From Hsuehochloa calcarea (lineage: Eukaryota > Streptophyta > Magnoliopsida > Poales > Poaceae): a stretch of DNA of 64,000 nucleotides. The DNA is taken from contig CM070599.1 of assembly GCA_036346395.1 (NCBI GenBank), positions 39,051,232-39,115,231 on the forward strand, in the 5' to 3' direction. A model generated the notes under the pieces. It was given only the letters and a program-made list of their open reading frames with translations. It was not told where the DNA came from and did no database searches. Below, one piece after another: positions 23,543-34,779 of this stretch. Position 1 is the stretch's first letter. Each line of letters starts with the position of its first letter. Both the position numbers and the translations under genes were made by a program.

Positions 23543-25167
23543 AGTGTTGGAAATAGGCCCCAGAGGCAATCATAGAGATGATGATATTTCATTATGTTCA
23601 TAATTTTGATAATATGTTATCGTGTTCCTTGAATGAATCATTTGTTATAGATCAATAAGTATGTGACTTGTTGGTGTAACTCTTTAACTTATATGATGTC
23701 ATTCTAAATATATCCCTGGTCGGATGTCCTTGGTCGGAACACCAGTGACTCTACGACCAGCATATGTATTGATTGATGACCATATTTTACCAGTCATGGA
23801 TATAGGGATATTGAATCAATAATGTGAGCACATGTTAGAGAACATGGGGCTGGATAGACCCATCATTGAGACACTATTGAGATTGTTATGAATCTATATG
23901 TCATTAGTTGCTCTCAAGTAATGATGATGTATAAATCCTTAGACCTGATATCAGCATGATTTTCTACATGTATAATAGCACTCTTAGGGGTTGACAAACG
24001 CTACTTGTAACTGGGTAGTTATAAGTTAGCTTTCGGGTATGCTATGAAACATGTGGAGGGATGTGACTGGTCGAGATGGGGTTGGCCCCTCCTAACATAA
24101 CAGGAGAGATGTCTCTGGGCCCCTCATTGTGGTCGGATAAAGAAAGTGCATGGCCATGCCACTAGAGGACGAAGTGTCGACCACATGAAGTTATCCGACA
24201 ACTCGATCGAGAAAGTATTGAACAGTCCATGGATGACACTACATCTCACCTGGAGTTCAACCAGACACCGTGAGGTAAAGGGAGAATGCATGAGTAGGTC
24301 GCTTAGTTCGATCAGTTACGGACTAGTCGTTTGGAGATACGAGCTGGTCGTAGATTGGTCGAACGTAATCATAGAATGGTAAGAACCTGGTCGTAAGGAG
24401 TTCGAATCGTCGTGACCAAATCTGACTGATCGTATAGAGATCTGAATGGTTGTAAGTGATGAGGACCTGGTCATAGATCATATTACATCAAGGTTCGTCC
24501 GATATATTCTATGTGTATTTGGGAATCGTTATGTGCTGCTAGGTACCGCTAACGACTGGTGGTCGGAAAAGAGTTTCGAGTCATAACCGATTACACACGA
24601 ACCTGTAGGGTCGCACACTTAAAGGGCTGGGATATGTTTTGGATGGTGATCCGAATTCGTATAGGCCACGAGTTCCTAATGGGCCTCAAGTTCGAGACCC
24701 ATCATGGATGCCTATATAAAGAGGGGCGGTGGCATGGGGTGAGGGTGAAGGACGATCTTTTAAAGAACTTCCCGAAACCCAAATAGCCACGCCTTCTCAA
24801 CCACGCCGCCGGTGCTAGCACTCCAGCGTGTGGTGATCCTGCCCCATACGTGTGGATACCTCGGAGGTGTTGTTGCGAAGTATCAGCACTAGGACGATCC
24901 GCAACTTGTGACGATCATTGGAATCGGAGGAGAAGTCGCGTGGCGAGTACGACCACTCGGAGGAGCAGACGCGCGGCGAGTACGACCACTCGAAGGAGGA
25001 TACACGTCGTGAGTACGACTACGATTGCATCAACTCGCTACAACGACTCTACTTCTACTACGAGTCGACGTGTCTAGCAGTAATATCGTGATCTATTACT
25101 AGCGGATGTTCCTTGTTTGCACGATTTTTTTTGTTTGTTCTATCGTAGCCTTGCCCGTAATCCTTCA
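23543..25167 (+). mobile_element. Copia-type solo LTR
   Basis: It begins tgttggaaataggccc, as Tork/Angela-like copia LTRs do, has a TATA box at 24711-24720 (cctatataaa) and ends in atccttca at 25167. Flanks are tagag (23538-23542) and gagag (25168-25172), a 4 of 5 match for a target duplication. No internal region is present. Inside it are many GGTCGTA/TACGACC words and a 33 bp tandem repeat at about 24940-25020. It splits the antisense transposon ORF. Confidence 0.75.
24940..25020 (+). repeat. 33 bp tandem repeat, about 2.5 units
   Basis: The word gagtacga recurs at 24945, 24978 and 25011, each within a (c)gcg-gagtacgaccactcg(g/a)ag context. It lies in the transcribed end of the solo LTR. 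Confidence 0.8.
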
Positions 25168-25675
25168 GAGAGAAGAAAACATGTCAAATTGTAGAAACAA
25201 AAGCAACCACGTCGGCAAAGAATTTGCTAAAGGAGCTGGTCGGAGGAGGAGTGGAGCTTGAGCCTTCGCCTTTCTTGTCGGTGGCCTTCACAAGGTGACA
25301 CCTTTTGGCTGGAGTAACTCTTCTTCCTCTGCCCCATTTCGAGAGCCCTCAATTCGACCTCTTGGTCGTTTTAATAGTCTGTCATGCCTACTTTCTACAA
25401 AAGTCAGAAAAGGAACATTACTCAATGGTCGAATTCTACGACCACAAAACCCTAAAGATGGAATCAATATTTGATTACCTTTAGGTGTTGTTTCCTTTCC
25501 TCTGCGGACACGAGCGCCAGGATTCGAGGAACCCTTATGGTGGATGTGCGAGCTTTTTCATAAACGAGTTTGACTTGAGTGTCAATCTCTTTTTGTAAGA
25601 GATATACTATTGCAACGAAAATGATCAACTGTCATGCTCAAAATTAATCAAAAGGAGCTAGGTTGAATATTTATT

Positions 25676-26363
25676 TTACATTCTTCGAAATCCTTGGTTG
25701 GGTCGGTAGTCCCCAACTACATCCATATGGGGTGTGCTCGATTCTTTAGAGAACTGATGCGGCGCGTGATGAAGTCTCTCATCACGTGCCATCTGGTAAT
25801 CCTTTCTTCCTTCAAGTCTTTGATGGCTTGAATGTACATCACGTGTCATCTGGTAATCCTCTCTTCCTTCAAGTCTTTGATGGCTTGAATGTAGGGAGTG
25901 ATCTGTCTTTCTTGGAGATTTCTCAGTAAAACCACATCTTCTTCCATCCCGGCCATGACGATCGGGTGAACATCTGAATATACCCCCTCTACTTCCCATC
26001 GTGGAGCTTCAGACCGCAGCTACCTGCAACTCCGTTGTGCTTGCTCATGCAGTGATAATACTGGAAGTGCTCCAAATCTGAGAGAATTCTCAGATAGGCT
26101 TCGCACAGGTAGATGAACACACTTAATATCGTGATGGAATTGGGAACAAGGTTCACCAATTCCAACCTGAAATATCGAAGTACGAGTGTAAAGAAAGGGT
26201 GAACAGGCAATCGAAAACCACATTCACAGTATAATTGGAATGTTGGAATGGTGCCCTCTTCACCCAAGGGCCAGTGTTGTCCCACAGCTTCGGTCCACTT
26301 CACATAGGCTCGCTTCGGGATCTTCTCGGCTGCAACCAGAGCCTTCATCTTCTCTGCATCCAT
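25676..26363 (-). pseudogene. Transposase_28-like (gypsy-type transposon) N-terminal domain
   Basis: The frame 26363-25989 opens MDAEKMKALVAAEKIPKRAY and contains FQLYCECGFRLPVHPFFTLV, FRLELVNLVPNSI, FIYLCEAYL and GLKLHDGK. This is the conserved block of the plant 'putative gypsy type transposon' family (PF04195). The following 25999-25676 frame includes a 19-residue tandem duplication (HSSHQRLEGR(E/K)DYQM(T/A)RD) that is not part of the family. The frame change near 25990 and the solo LTR downstream make it non-functional. It is antisense to the gypsy remnant that contains it. Confidence 0.72.
25781..25894 (-). repeat. 57 bp tandem duplication within the antisense ORF
   Basis: Two 57 bp units (25781-25837 and 25838-25894) keep the reading frame and add 19 residues. 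Four or five substitutions separate them. Confidence 0.88.
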
Positions 26364-26832
26364 CTATGATCTTTCCTACTTATAGACGGTTCCAGCCATC
26401 TTTTTTTAGTAGGATTGATTTGGATTTGGTAAGTTTTGGGAAGAGATTGTGATTTGGTTGACGGTGGAAAGAACAAGAACTCGAAGAACAGTGGAAGAAA
26501 ATGGGAAAAGTAAAAACCCTAAGTCACACCCACAGTAGATTTTTATAGCCGCACACCTAAGTTAGAGATTGTGGGAACTCAACAGTTGACACCTCTTCGG
26601 GAACCGCTCCAACGGACAGGTCTCTGAGAGTCTTTTGGGATTCTTTAATCTGTCTGTTCGGGAAAAGTGATTCTGTCTTTACAACTCAAGCAAAAAGTAC
26701 ATTTTTGACCAAGTCTATTTTTGGTCAAATAAAATACTAGACGGAAAGACTTTGCTTCTGACTACTGTTCTACGACCTCCTTTTCCAAATAAGTTATTTT
26801 CGCTTGAAGTTGCCGGGGGGGGGGGGGCTAGA

Positions 26833-27553
26833 TGGCGAGGATCTAATAATCCTTTATTTATTTATTATAGATAACAATATCCTCATGATAGTCTTGAGTG
26901 TACCCATTATCGTTCATAAGGAAGAGGCTTAAGATAATCGATTGTAAACCATCCTACAACCACCCTGTATGGTCGTAAGATGTTCTACGGTCACATCATG
27001 GTCATAAGTCTTTCTACGACCACCTCATGGTCGTAAGCCTTTCTACGACCAGGTCAACTAAGACCACCCTATAGTTAGCAAAGTCTACAGACATGCGAGG
27101 CTAATTGACTAGGGAATCTTATACGCTGTGTAGAGCAATACAGATCAGTTAATATACACTATTATTCTCTGGGATAACTGTATGTACTACACCTCTGTCT
27201 CTGATGATAACTTGCAGGGGACATGGGTGTCATCTCTCTAACAATAACTTCTATCAACATGCATATTACATCAAACGTTGAGGCGCCTCTTGGCCTGGAG
27301 TAACTGACACCCTTTCATGCGTTATATAAAGGCGAAAGTCAGTGGACATTGGGGTAGATCAGGAGGAGACATTAAGCATTAGTTTTCTTCCTGATTGTAA
27401 AGAGCACTATCAATACATCCACACAGGAGTAGGGTTGTTATTATCCCCGGAGAAGGCCTGAACCTGTCTAAATTCCTTTGTCTTTCTCTGTGTGGTTCAA
27501 ATTCTAGGAAACCCCAAATATTCATTCGTAAGATCGATACTAGATCATCGACA
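26833..27553 (+). repeat. Putative 3' LTR of the Tat-type gypsy remnant
   Basis: It follows a G-rich tract, starts tggcgagg, has a TATA box (ttatataaag, 27322-27331) and ends in catcgaca. The part at 26980-27060 repeats the words ctacgacca and tcatggtcgtaag at about 30 bp spacing. The 5' partner is missing, so the borders are inferred from TG/CA and the adjacent tract only. Confidence 0.45.
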
Positions 27554-28028
27554 AAGATAAAGAGTTCACAACTGACGGCGTAAAGGAAACCATGGCGATG
27601 TAAGAACTCCAAATCCCCTCAAAACTGAAGCCGTAATTAGAGGAGAAGAAGTAATCAATCAAAGGGGAAAACTCATTGTTGTTCTGATTCTTATCTGAAA
27701 AGAGAGAACAACTAACAAAATAAAAAGGGAAAGAACCAAGAGGGGATGACACGGCTGCTGCGAACGACCTGCACACGAAGAGTCCGGACCACCCGTGCCT
27801 CTAGCACCGCCGCGATTCCTCCGCCCACACGAGCAAAGGAGCCGCTCGGCCGAGAGCTTCACGAATCGACGGCATGAGAAGATGGGGTTAGAGACAAAGT
27901 CTTCAAGCTTATCTCTCCCTCTCTTTGACCGACATGTGGGCCCCGCATCCATTTCTTTCCCTTTTCCCTTTTCCCTTTTCTTCTTTTCTCGAATTGAGGA
28001 ATTTCCAAAATGTGCTTAAAAACCAACA
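27553..28028 (-). repeat. Copia 3' LTR (truncated)
   Basis: Matches about 30620-31080 from an 'aactccaaatc' region to the aaaccaaca end. Homology stops near 27553 on the left. Confidence 0.75.
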
Positions 28029-28559
28029 ACCCACTAATTTATCAATTTGATAAAAAATGGTCAAAGTCTTGTTTAATGTACAGCTGTTCAAGGATGGGTA
28101 CCTTGCGAGTTTGAACCCACTATGACTCTGCACAGACAAAGGAGGACTTTGCCTTGATCTTAATGCCTTGGTGTGAGAATTTTTGCCCAAGTTACATTCT
28201 GTAATGGGCAGCTTGCCCTTTTCCCTCTCAGGTTGGGACGTTATGGTCATGCCTTCGTATCTAGCTCATGAATACTTAAGAAAGTATACCCTTACCTTCT
28301 TTTGATCGCGACCTCGCGATCATACTTAAGAAGGTGAATTCTCCAGGGAATCATGTAGGACGATTCTTGATGCCATATAGGTATTGAATTCATTAAGAGC
28401 TATTGCTTAACCTTCTGTACAGGAAGAGCACTGCAGCTAATAGGACCCTTAGTTGTGCTCTCTAATCCCACACAGTTTGTTGTCCTAGAGCCTAGTTCAC
28501 GGGATTTCTGATCTACTAGGATAGGTTACCACCAATGTGAGCCTTTACATGGGTATAAG

Positions 28560-30400
28560 CCTCATTCCCTTTGACGCTTCAAGGATGGCCTTCCGCGCCA
28601 ATCCTTCAGTGAAATGATCTGCCAAGTTCCTTTCAGACTGGATGTATTCCACAGAAATTACACCCGTCTCTCTGGCATGCCTTACCGACTTAAGTCGCCT
28701 CTTTATATGTTTTGAGGATTTCATATTGTCCTTTGTATCTTTCGCCTTAAACCGAACGTTTGGTTATCGTTGTAGATTAATACAGCTAGACTTAGCTTTT
28801 CCAGCACAGGTAGGTCAGGAAGGAATTATCTAATCTATTCTGCCTCTACAGCTGCTGAGTCTAGTGCTACCAACTCATCATCCATGGTGGATCGTGTAAG
28901 GATAGTTTGTTTAGAAGACTTCCACGAAACAGCCTCACCTGCTAGAGTGAAAACATAGCCACTCGTAGTCTTCATGTCATCCGAGTCACTTATCCAGTTA
29001 GAATAACTGAATCCTTTTAAGACTGCCGGATGGCCAGAATAATGTATTCCCAAGTTTGTGATCCCCTTTAGGTACCTAAGTACCCTCTCTAGTGCTATTC
29101 AATTACCATCTCTTAGATTGGACGTATAACGACTCAATCTGCTTATAGCATATGAGATGTCAGGTCTTGTTGCACTAGTTGGATACATTAAGGATCTAAT
29201 TATTTGAGAATATTTAAGCTGGTCTTTTCCATATCCAGTGTTTTTATGTAGCTTAACATTTGGATCATAGGGCGTGGACGCTGACTTGCAACCCATGAAT
29301 CCAAATCTGGTTAGGACCTTGTCCACATAATGGGATTATGATAGAATAATCTCATTCTCACCTTTTATCAACTTGATGTTTAAGAGAACATCGGCTTTAC
29401 CTAGGTATTTCATATCAAAATTCTGGGAGAGGAAATGCTTTGTTTTATTGATTGCATCCATGTTGGCCCCAAAAAGCAATATACCATCCACGTAAAGACA
29501 CAGAATGACACCTTCGCCCTCACTAAACCGATATTAGTAACATTTATTGGTTTTGTTTACACAAAAACCGATCAAGGTCATAATACTATTAAATTTCGCA
29601 TATCATTACTTGGGGCTTGCTTTAGACCATACAAGAATTTAATCAATCGATATACTTTCTCCTCTTGCCCTTCAACCATAAAACCATCAGGTTGTTGCAT
29701 ATAAATCTCCTCATCCAACTCTCCATTTAGGAAAATGGTCTTTACATCCATTTGATGTACTTGCAGTTTGTATACGGCAGCTAGTGCTAAAAGCACTCAA
29801 ATTGTGGGTAAACGACTCGCAGGAGAGTATGTACCAAAATAGTCTTCACCCTCCTTTTACGTGAAACCCTTAGCCACTAAACGGGCTTTGTATTTTTCTA
29901 TAGTACCATCAGGTATATGCTTTCTTTTTAAAGATCCATTTGTAGCCCACTGGCTTGTATCCAAATGGGAGATCCATAACCTCCCGCGTTCTGTTAGCTA
30001 TGATCGAATCCATCTCGCTACGAACTATCTCCTTCCAGTAATCCACATTTGGGGATGTGTATGCCTCTGAAAGGGTTCATCGTTCATCATCCACGACATA
30101 GGTGATATAGTCATCGCCTAGAGACTTTTCAGTCCTCTGCCTCTTACTGCTCATCAACTCCTATTCTGGAGCGGTGTTATCCACACTAGGAAGAATAGAG
30201 TGTTCATCTGAACCATTAGGGTCAATGACTTCATTTGGTATCATAGGAAACACATGTTCAAACAATATCGCATCACGAGATTCCTTCATTACATTTGTAG
30301 CGATGTCACTCACCTTGGATTTGACCACTAGAAATCTATAAGTTGTGCTATTTTTAGCATACAATATCAATCTTTGCAATTCGAGACACCGAAGAATGAA
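28560..30400 (-). pseudogene. Copia pol remnant (reverse transcriptase and RNase H)
   Basis: On the minus strand 29796-29578 carries HQMDVKTIFLNGELDEEIYM and FLYGLKQAP, the copia reverse transcriptase signature. 29326-29099 has MDKVLTRFGF, ASTPYDPN and SATRPDISYAISRLSRY. 29053-28835 has DSDDMKTTSGYVFTLAGEAV and SWKSSKQTILTRSTM, copia RNase H. 28760-28560 gives a HIKRRLKSVR-like C-terminal piece. Frames are interrupted by stops and indels. The order is normal for Ty1/copia pol read leftward. Confidence 0.88.
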
Positions 30401-30619
30401 ACTGAGGTACAGGAGAATGACTTACAAGACCCACTGAAGATGCACTAACCGAATGCACCTAAGAGCACCAGCACCGAACCGACGACTTCTTCCCCCTGAA
30501 GGTCAAGCCAAAGCCGACCACAAGAGCTCCAATCGCACAACACTGAGGTTCCCTTCGAATAACCACACTGAGAGTATGGCGTAAGAAGGAAGCCGGCAGG
30601 ATGCGCACAAAGGAAGATC

Positions 30620-31080
30620 AAGAGCTCACCACCAACGGCGTAAAGGCAACCACGACGATGCAAGAACTCCAAATCGCCTAAAAATTGAAGCAAAAATCGG
30701 AGGATAAGAAGCAATCAATCAAAGGGGAAAACTCACTGTTATTCTGATTCTTATCTGAAAAGAGAGAGCAGACGGCAAAATAAGGAGGGAAAGAAACAAG
30801 AGGGGACAGCACGACTACTGCGAACGGCCTGTGCTCTAAGCGCTCGGACCGCCGGCACCTCCAGCGCTGCCGCGATTCTTCTGCCCGCATGAGCGAAGGA
30901 GCCGCTCGGCTAAGAGCTCCACGAACTGGCCGCATGAGAAGATAGGGTTGGAGAAAAAGTCTTCAGCCATATCTCTCCCTCTCTTTGACCGACATGTGGC
31001 CCCACATCCATTTCTTTCCCTTTTTCATTTTCTTCTTTTCTTGAATTGAGGAATTACCAAAATGCCCTAAAAAACCAACA
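30620..31080 (-). repeat. Copia 5' LTR
   Basis: Matches 27553-28028. The right border at 31080 (aaaaccaaca) is the LTR start on the minus strand; the inner border cannot be fixed because no primer binding site is visible. Confidence 0.72.
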
Positions 31081-31081
31081 A

Positions 31082-31442
31082 CAATGTCACGGGTGCGGTT
31101 TGCTCTGCATGATAGCAGCTCGTTGCTAAATTGATTGGTCTGTCTGTTTGATTCACATTGCTACTGAAGTGGTGCAATTGGCGTAGTTACGATGCAGACT
31201 CCTAAGGAGATGCCATGACAAGTTCCTCGTGCAGAGCGTCGTGGTGCGAGATGGGGCGACCATGAAAGACTTTGTCCCTGAATTGGTAATTTCTTGTAGC
31301 CCTCGAGTTGGATGTCTAGTTGTCTAGTGCTTATGTGTAATGCGTCTGTTGTGGTTTGCAGTTCACTAACGTGCCGGGTCGGTTGATGGAGGAGTTCAAG
31401 CTGCGGGTGGTTTACATTGCTGCTAATCCTCCCTCACTAGTG
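31082..31442 (+). pseudogene. VAP copy 1 remnant: end of exon 3, exon 4, part of exon 5
   Basis: This is a close copy of 35150-35527 in the intact gene. It keeps the last 11 bases of exon 3 (31082-31092), intron 3, exon 4 (31187-31285), intron 4 and the start of exon 5 (31362-31442), with splice signals in place. Exon 4 lacks 17 bases present in the intact copy (after gagatgccat), which shifts the frame. Exon 5 is cut at 31442 by a PMD element, so the linker, coiled coil and membrane anchor are gone. The promoter of the same copy lies 9-21 kb to the left, separated by transposons. Confidence 0.92.
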
Positions 31443-32745
31443 TTAATCCTCCGCGTGTAGCACCACTCATGGTCTCGTGTGCACAGACTCCACAGGTCTC
31501 AGAGCGTGCGCGCGCGTACACCTTTTCAGGAGTGTACGGTGTCCAGATGATGCGATCATCCATCAGCTGGTCAAACATCGCAATGTAGTCCGGGTTGGAC
31601 GCGTGCGTGGTGATCGGCGTGCAGGTGACATGTGGAAAAGAGCAATAGAAACTTACCCGCCGGCGGTACCACACCGTACCCATGGTCGGCCAGTCCACAT
31701 TGTCGTCCTCGACGTACATGCCGACTGTGTATGCTCGCGGGTCCAGCTGTGGTCATCCGATCTGGAAACGCTCGAAGGACTACAGTTGAAAGAGCAGCGG
31801 TATCTAGAGAGGACGGAGTTGTCTTAAACCTAGTGGCACGTGTTGCACAGTGCGCCAGCTGATGTGCATACCAGATGTAGTGCTTGTCGACACTGTCGCC
31901 GTGGGACCCCACGAACATCACCCACCCGGACAACCACATCAAGTAGGACTCGAAGTACCTCCTCACTGTGTGGTCGGGTGCACCCTCCGCCATACGCTCG
32001 GGCTGCAACAATACAGATACACGCCAGGAAGGTTCACAAATCAATAGATGCGAGAAGACAAGAGTTATAAAGACTTACGTAGAATTAGCAGGTCCACTTC
32101 AGCGTCGGCCCGTGGACGCTACTGAAACTCATTGTACCCGCTGTCCAGCGGCAGCACCCCCTAGAATCTCGTCAGTAACTCCGTGAGCCATGTGGCCGGG
32201 ATATCGTACACCACCAGAGGGAAGCCAGCGCAGGACAACCCAGTCATGAAAGCCACGTCCTGAAGCGTCAGTGCCATCTCCCCGCACGGGAGGTAAAACG
32301 TGCGAGTCTTCGGCCTCCACCAGTCAACCAACACCATCAGGAGGCACCGATCGTACGAAAATCACCTGGACGTACGACCACCCCCTGCGCGGTCCTGGTC
32401 GTCCTCCCACGTCGTCTCAACCATTCTCTCTAGTGGAAGGAGGTCTGCCGCCCTCAAACTGCGTCAAAAATGATTAAGAGCAAATGTTAGTCCACCAAAA
32501 GTAGTCAGACTGCAGATGAGTACGGGAAGGTTGCAACTGCACGTATCTCGGAACCCAACGTGGGTCCACCCTCCACACCCTCATGGGCGTGAGCAGCCGC
32601 ATCACACCAAGCTCAATCATCGTCTCGCCCTCCTTGGGGGATGGTGATACTATGGCGGCTACGATGATTCACGTCAATGACCTGGTCAAGCGACTCGTAC
32701 GACCACTGTGCAGCGTGTCATGGGTCCGCCATACCTGGAAATTCA
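31443..32745 (-). pseudogene. Second plant mobile domain (PMD) pseudogene
   Basis: Minus-strand pieces in the order of a PMD are: near 32330-32190 a WWRPKTRTFYLPCGEM / LTLQDVAFMTGL block; in 32044-31571 VRRYFESYLMWLSGWVMFVG with SHGDSVDKHYIWYAHQLA; and in 31719-31423 DYIAMFDQLMDDRIIWTPYT. Frames change between pieces and at least one change cannot be explained by an intron, so it is decayed. It differs clearly from the PMD at 1928-3023, so it is a separate insertion. It truncates VAP copy 1 and lies directly upstream of the intact VAP copy. Confidence 0.8.
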
Positions 32746-32799
32746 GTGGATATACTGTAAAAACTACGAAACATATACAAAAAGTAATAATAAGAAGCA

Positions 32800-33690
32800 C
32801 CATTAACAAAATAATTACCGTACATAAATAAAAACCAAATTTAAGTTGAAATTATTTTGATTAAGCTATACAAACTCTACTAACCTACTCTGTAATTTTA
32901 ACAGATATTACATAGGAATATTGCTATTTCCCTAGTTTAAAAAATATTTTAGACACTAACAGAATGATTACTGTGCGCAAACGACATTCGAAATAATGTT
33001 GGGATTACTTTGATTAGGCTTTACAAATCCGACTAAGCTACTCTGCAATTTTTACAGATTTGTAATAGGTATCTCTCTACTTTCCTTGTTTAAAAAGTGT
33101 CTCCAACATTTTTAAAGTATTACCGTGTGCAAATAAAAAAAATAAAGTTCATAATATTTTAATTCAGCACTACGTAACCTATGTAGCAACTCTATTTTTT
33201 GTACAATTTTTAGATGTGCCATTCTATTTTTCATGTTTAAAAAGTATTCTCGGCACTAACAAAATAATTACGCACACAAAGGAAAATCAAAATTACATTG
33301 GGATTATTTGAATTAGGCTGTACAAATAGTACTAAGCTACTCAGTAATTTTTATATATTTTTAATAGGTATCTTGCTAATTTCCTTGTTTAAAAAGTGTC
33401 TCCATCATTTTTTAAATATTTACCGTGTGCAAATGGAAACAAAAATAAGCTTTACGTAACCTATGTAGCAACTTTAGATTTTTTTTTAACAATTTATGAT
33501 GTGTCATGCTATTTTTCTAGTTTAAAAATACTTTTCACCATTAACAAAATAATTACCGCGCACAAATGGAAAACCAAAATTAAGCTGGGATTATTTTGAT
33601 TAAGCTCTACCTACCCTACTTAGCTACTCTCCATTTTTTCTTCTAGATTTTAAAGAGACACATAGCTATTCTCCGAGGCATCTTCCTATT
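32800..33690. repeat. AT-rich tandem array, about 150 bp monomers in a 300 bp dimer pattern
   Basis: A recognisable word (actaacaaaataattaccg or a variant) recurs at about 32801, 32951, 33106, 33251, 33403 and 33536. Monomers 2 and 4 share 'gggattactttgattaggct' and 'aagtgtctcc'; monomers 3 and 5 share 'acgtaacctatgtagcaact'. The array therefore has alternating A and B monomers. It lies upstream of the PMD pseudogene, in the place of its promoter or an intron. Confidence 0.7.
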
Positions 33691-34260
33691 TTTACAGATT
33701 TATTCTACATCGTTTGAGTACTACAATAATAATAATATATGCATGATGAACTAAAGTATACACGACTCAAATGATGTACTACATAAAACAACTAAAATTA
33801 TCTAATCTATTAAATCCTATGTCGCTATTTTTTTCTAACCGACAAGGTTTCGAAATAATGTACGAAGTTATAAAAATATGTACCTGCAAAATGGTCAATC
33901 GGATATGATGCTCCAACTGTATCCTCCGCTACAAATTGCTAGGGCTTCGCCGCGTCTATTCTCCCCTCTTCTCCTCTCTCTTCTCCATATCTTCTCTTTT
34001 TTCGGAATTAAAATGAGATTTTCACCGATTTTTGGACTTTAAGTATACAGTTCATGCGCGGCTTCTGTCCCCATTTCAACTGGCAACAGAAACATTATTC
34101 ACTTCGTGTCGCCAGTTAGGAGGTTGAACTAGCGACAAGCAATCAACAGAATCCCTGTCGCCACTATGAGAAATGGCGACAGCGAACTAGTTTTGTAATT
34201 TTTTTTTGCTATTTAATTTTGTAATTATCTTTTAAAATAATATTATTTAAAAAATACTCA
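33691..34260. other. 5' flank of the PMD element
   Basis: AT-rich, with a pyrimidine-rich TCTCCTC stretch at 33960-34000. Two imperfectly inverted words (tcgccagttaggaggttg... and ...gtcgccactatgagaaatgg) lie at 34105-34190. No coding signal. The right edge meets the VAP upstream region near 34260. Confidence 0.4.
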
Positions 34261-34779
34261 CTTTCAGTTACATTCAGTTAGTATGGTAACGCATCACATC
34301 CCAAAATAATCCCTGAAAGAAATATAATAAGGTCACATCCCAAAGTTGACCCCAGAAGAAAACAAAAGGAAAATCCAGATGAGGCACAGCGCTAACGTGG
34401 ACGGCGCATCCTACCATGCCAATGGCATTGACATTTCACATCCCCCGTCAGACTGGCGGCTTTGCAATCTACTACCACCCAAGAACAGCTAAAGACCAAG
34501 CCTAAATTACCACGACGAGCCTCCTAGTCTAATAGACCCTTAGGATATTGCCGCATAGATCCCACACCAATATCCTATTCCTCCGCCTCCCGAGCTGCTC
34601 CCTCGAATCCAGATCACCCCTACTCAGCATCATTGCCATTTGCTCGTGTACTTTGCTTCCGGAGGCAGGAACCGCCAACCACTTCTCGCGCCGTCCAGGT
34701 TATTGGTTCTTGCCAAGAAAAGGGAAAAGATCGAATCTTTTTGCTGTTCCTGTTTCTTTCTGGTTCTCTGATCGGAGCC
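34261..34779 (+). promoter_or_regulatory. Upstream region and leader of the intact VAP gene
   Basis: The part up to 34670 is duplicated in VAP copy 1. No clear TATA box was seen; a pyrimidine/CCTC-rich stretch at 34530-34620 probably includes the transcription start. It holds the empty sites of the Tourist MITE (34393-34395) and the gypsy element (34406-34410). Confidence 0.55.

Larger units (their letters stand above)
21975..27553 (+). mobile_element. Tat-type Ty3/gypsy remnant with antisense ORF
   Basis: From left to right there is a minus-strand, intron-split reading frame of the 'putative gypsy-type transposon' family (PF04195, Transposase_28), a 13-base G run at 26815-26827 as polypurine tract, and a putative 3' LTR (about 26833-27553) with a TATA box at 27321-27330 and an end in gatcatcgaca. 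Tat-lineage gypsy elements are known to carry extra, sometimes antisense, ORFs between pol and the 3' LTR, which fits. The pol region and 5' LTR are absent; the left edge is a deletion or recombination joint with the VAP promoter at 21974/21975. A copia-type solo LTR is nested inside (23543-25167). Confidence 0.6.
27554..31080 (-). mobile_element. Ty1/copia retrotransposon, minus strand, degraded
   Basis: Direct repeats 27553-28028 and about 30620-31080 are its LTRs; read on the minus strand both begin TGTTGGTTTTT. A purine-rich gggt just right of 28028 fits the polypurine tract. Between them are copia reverse transcriptase and RNase H pieces in minus frames. The outer end of the left LTR is truncated against the Tat-type LTR and gag/integrase are not recognisable. 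It sits between the missing part and exon 4 of VAP copy 1. Confidence 0.8.

Noticed and set aside
22871..23569. A 232-codon host gene on the minus strand
   Set aside because: Its first codons lie in a solo LTR and the rest continues an intron-split antisense transposon ORF.
27553..31080. A defined target duplication for the copia element
   Set aside because: The right side is clear (after 31080), but the left LTR is truncated against another LTR, so no matching five bases can be assigned.
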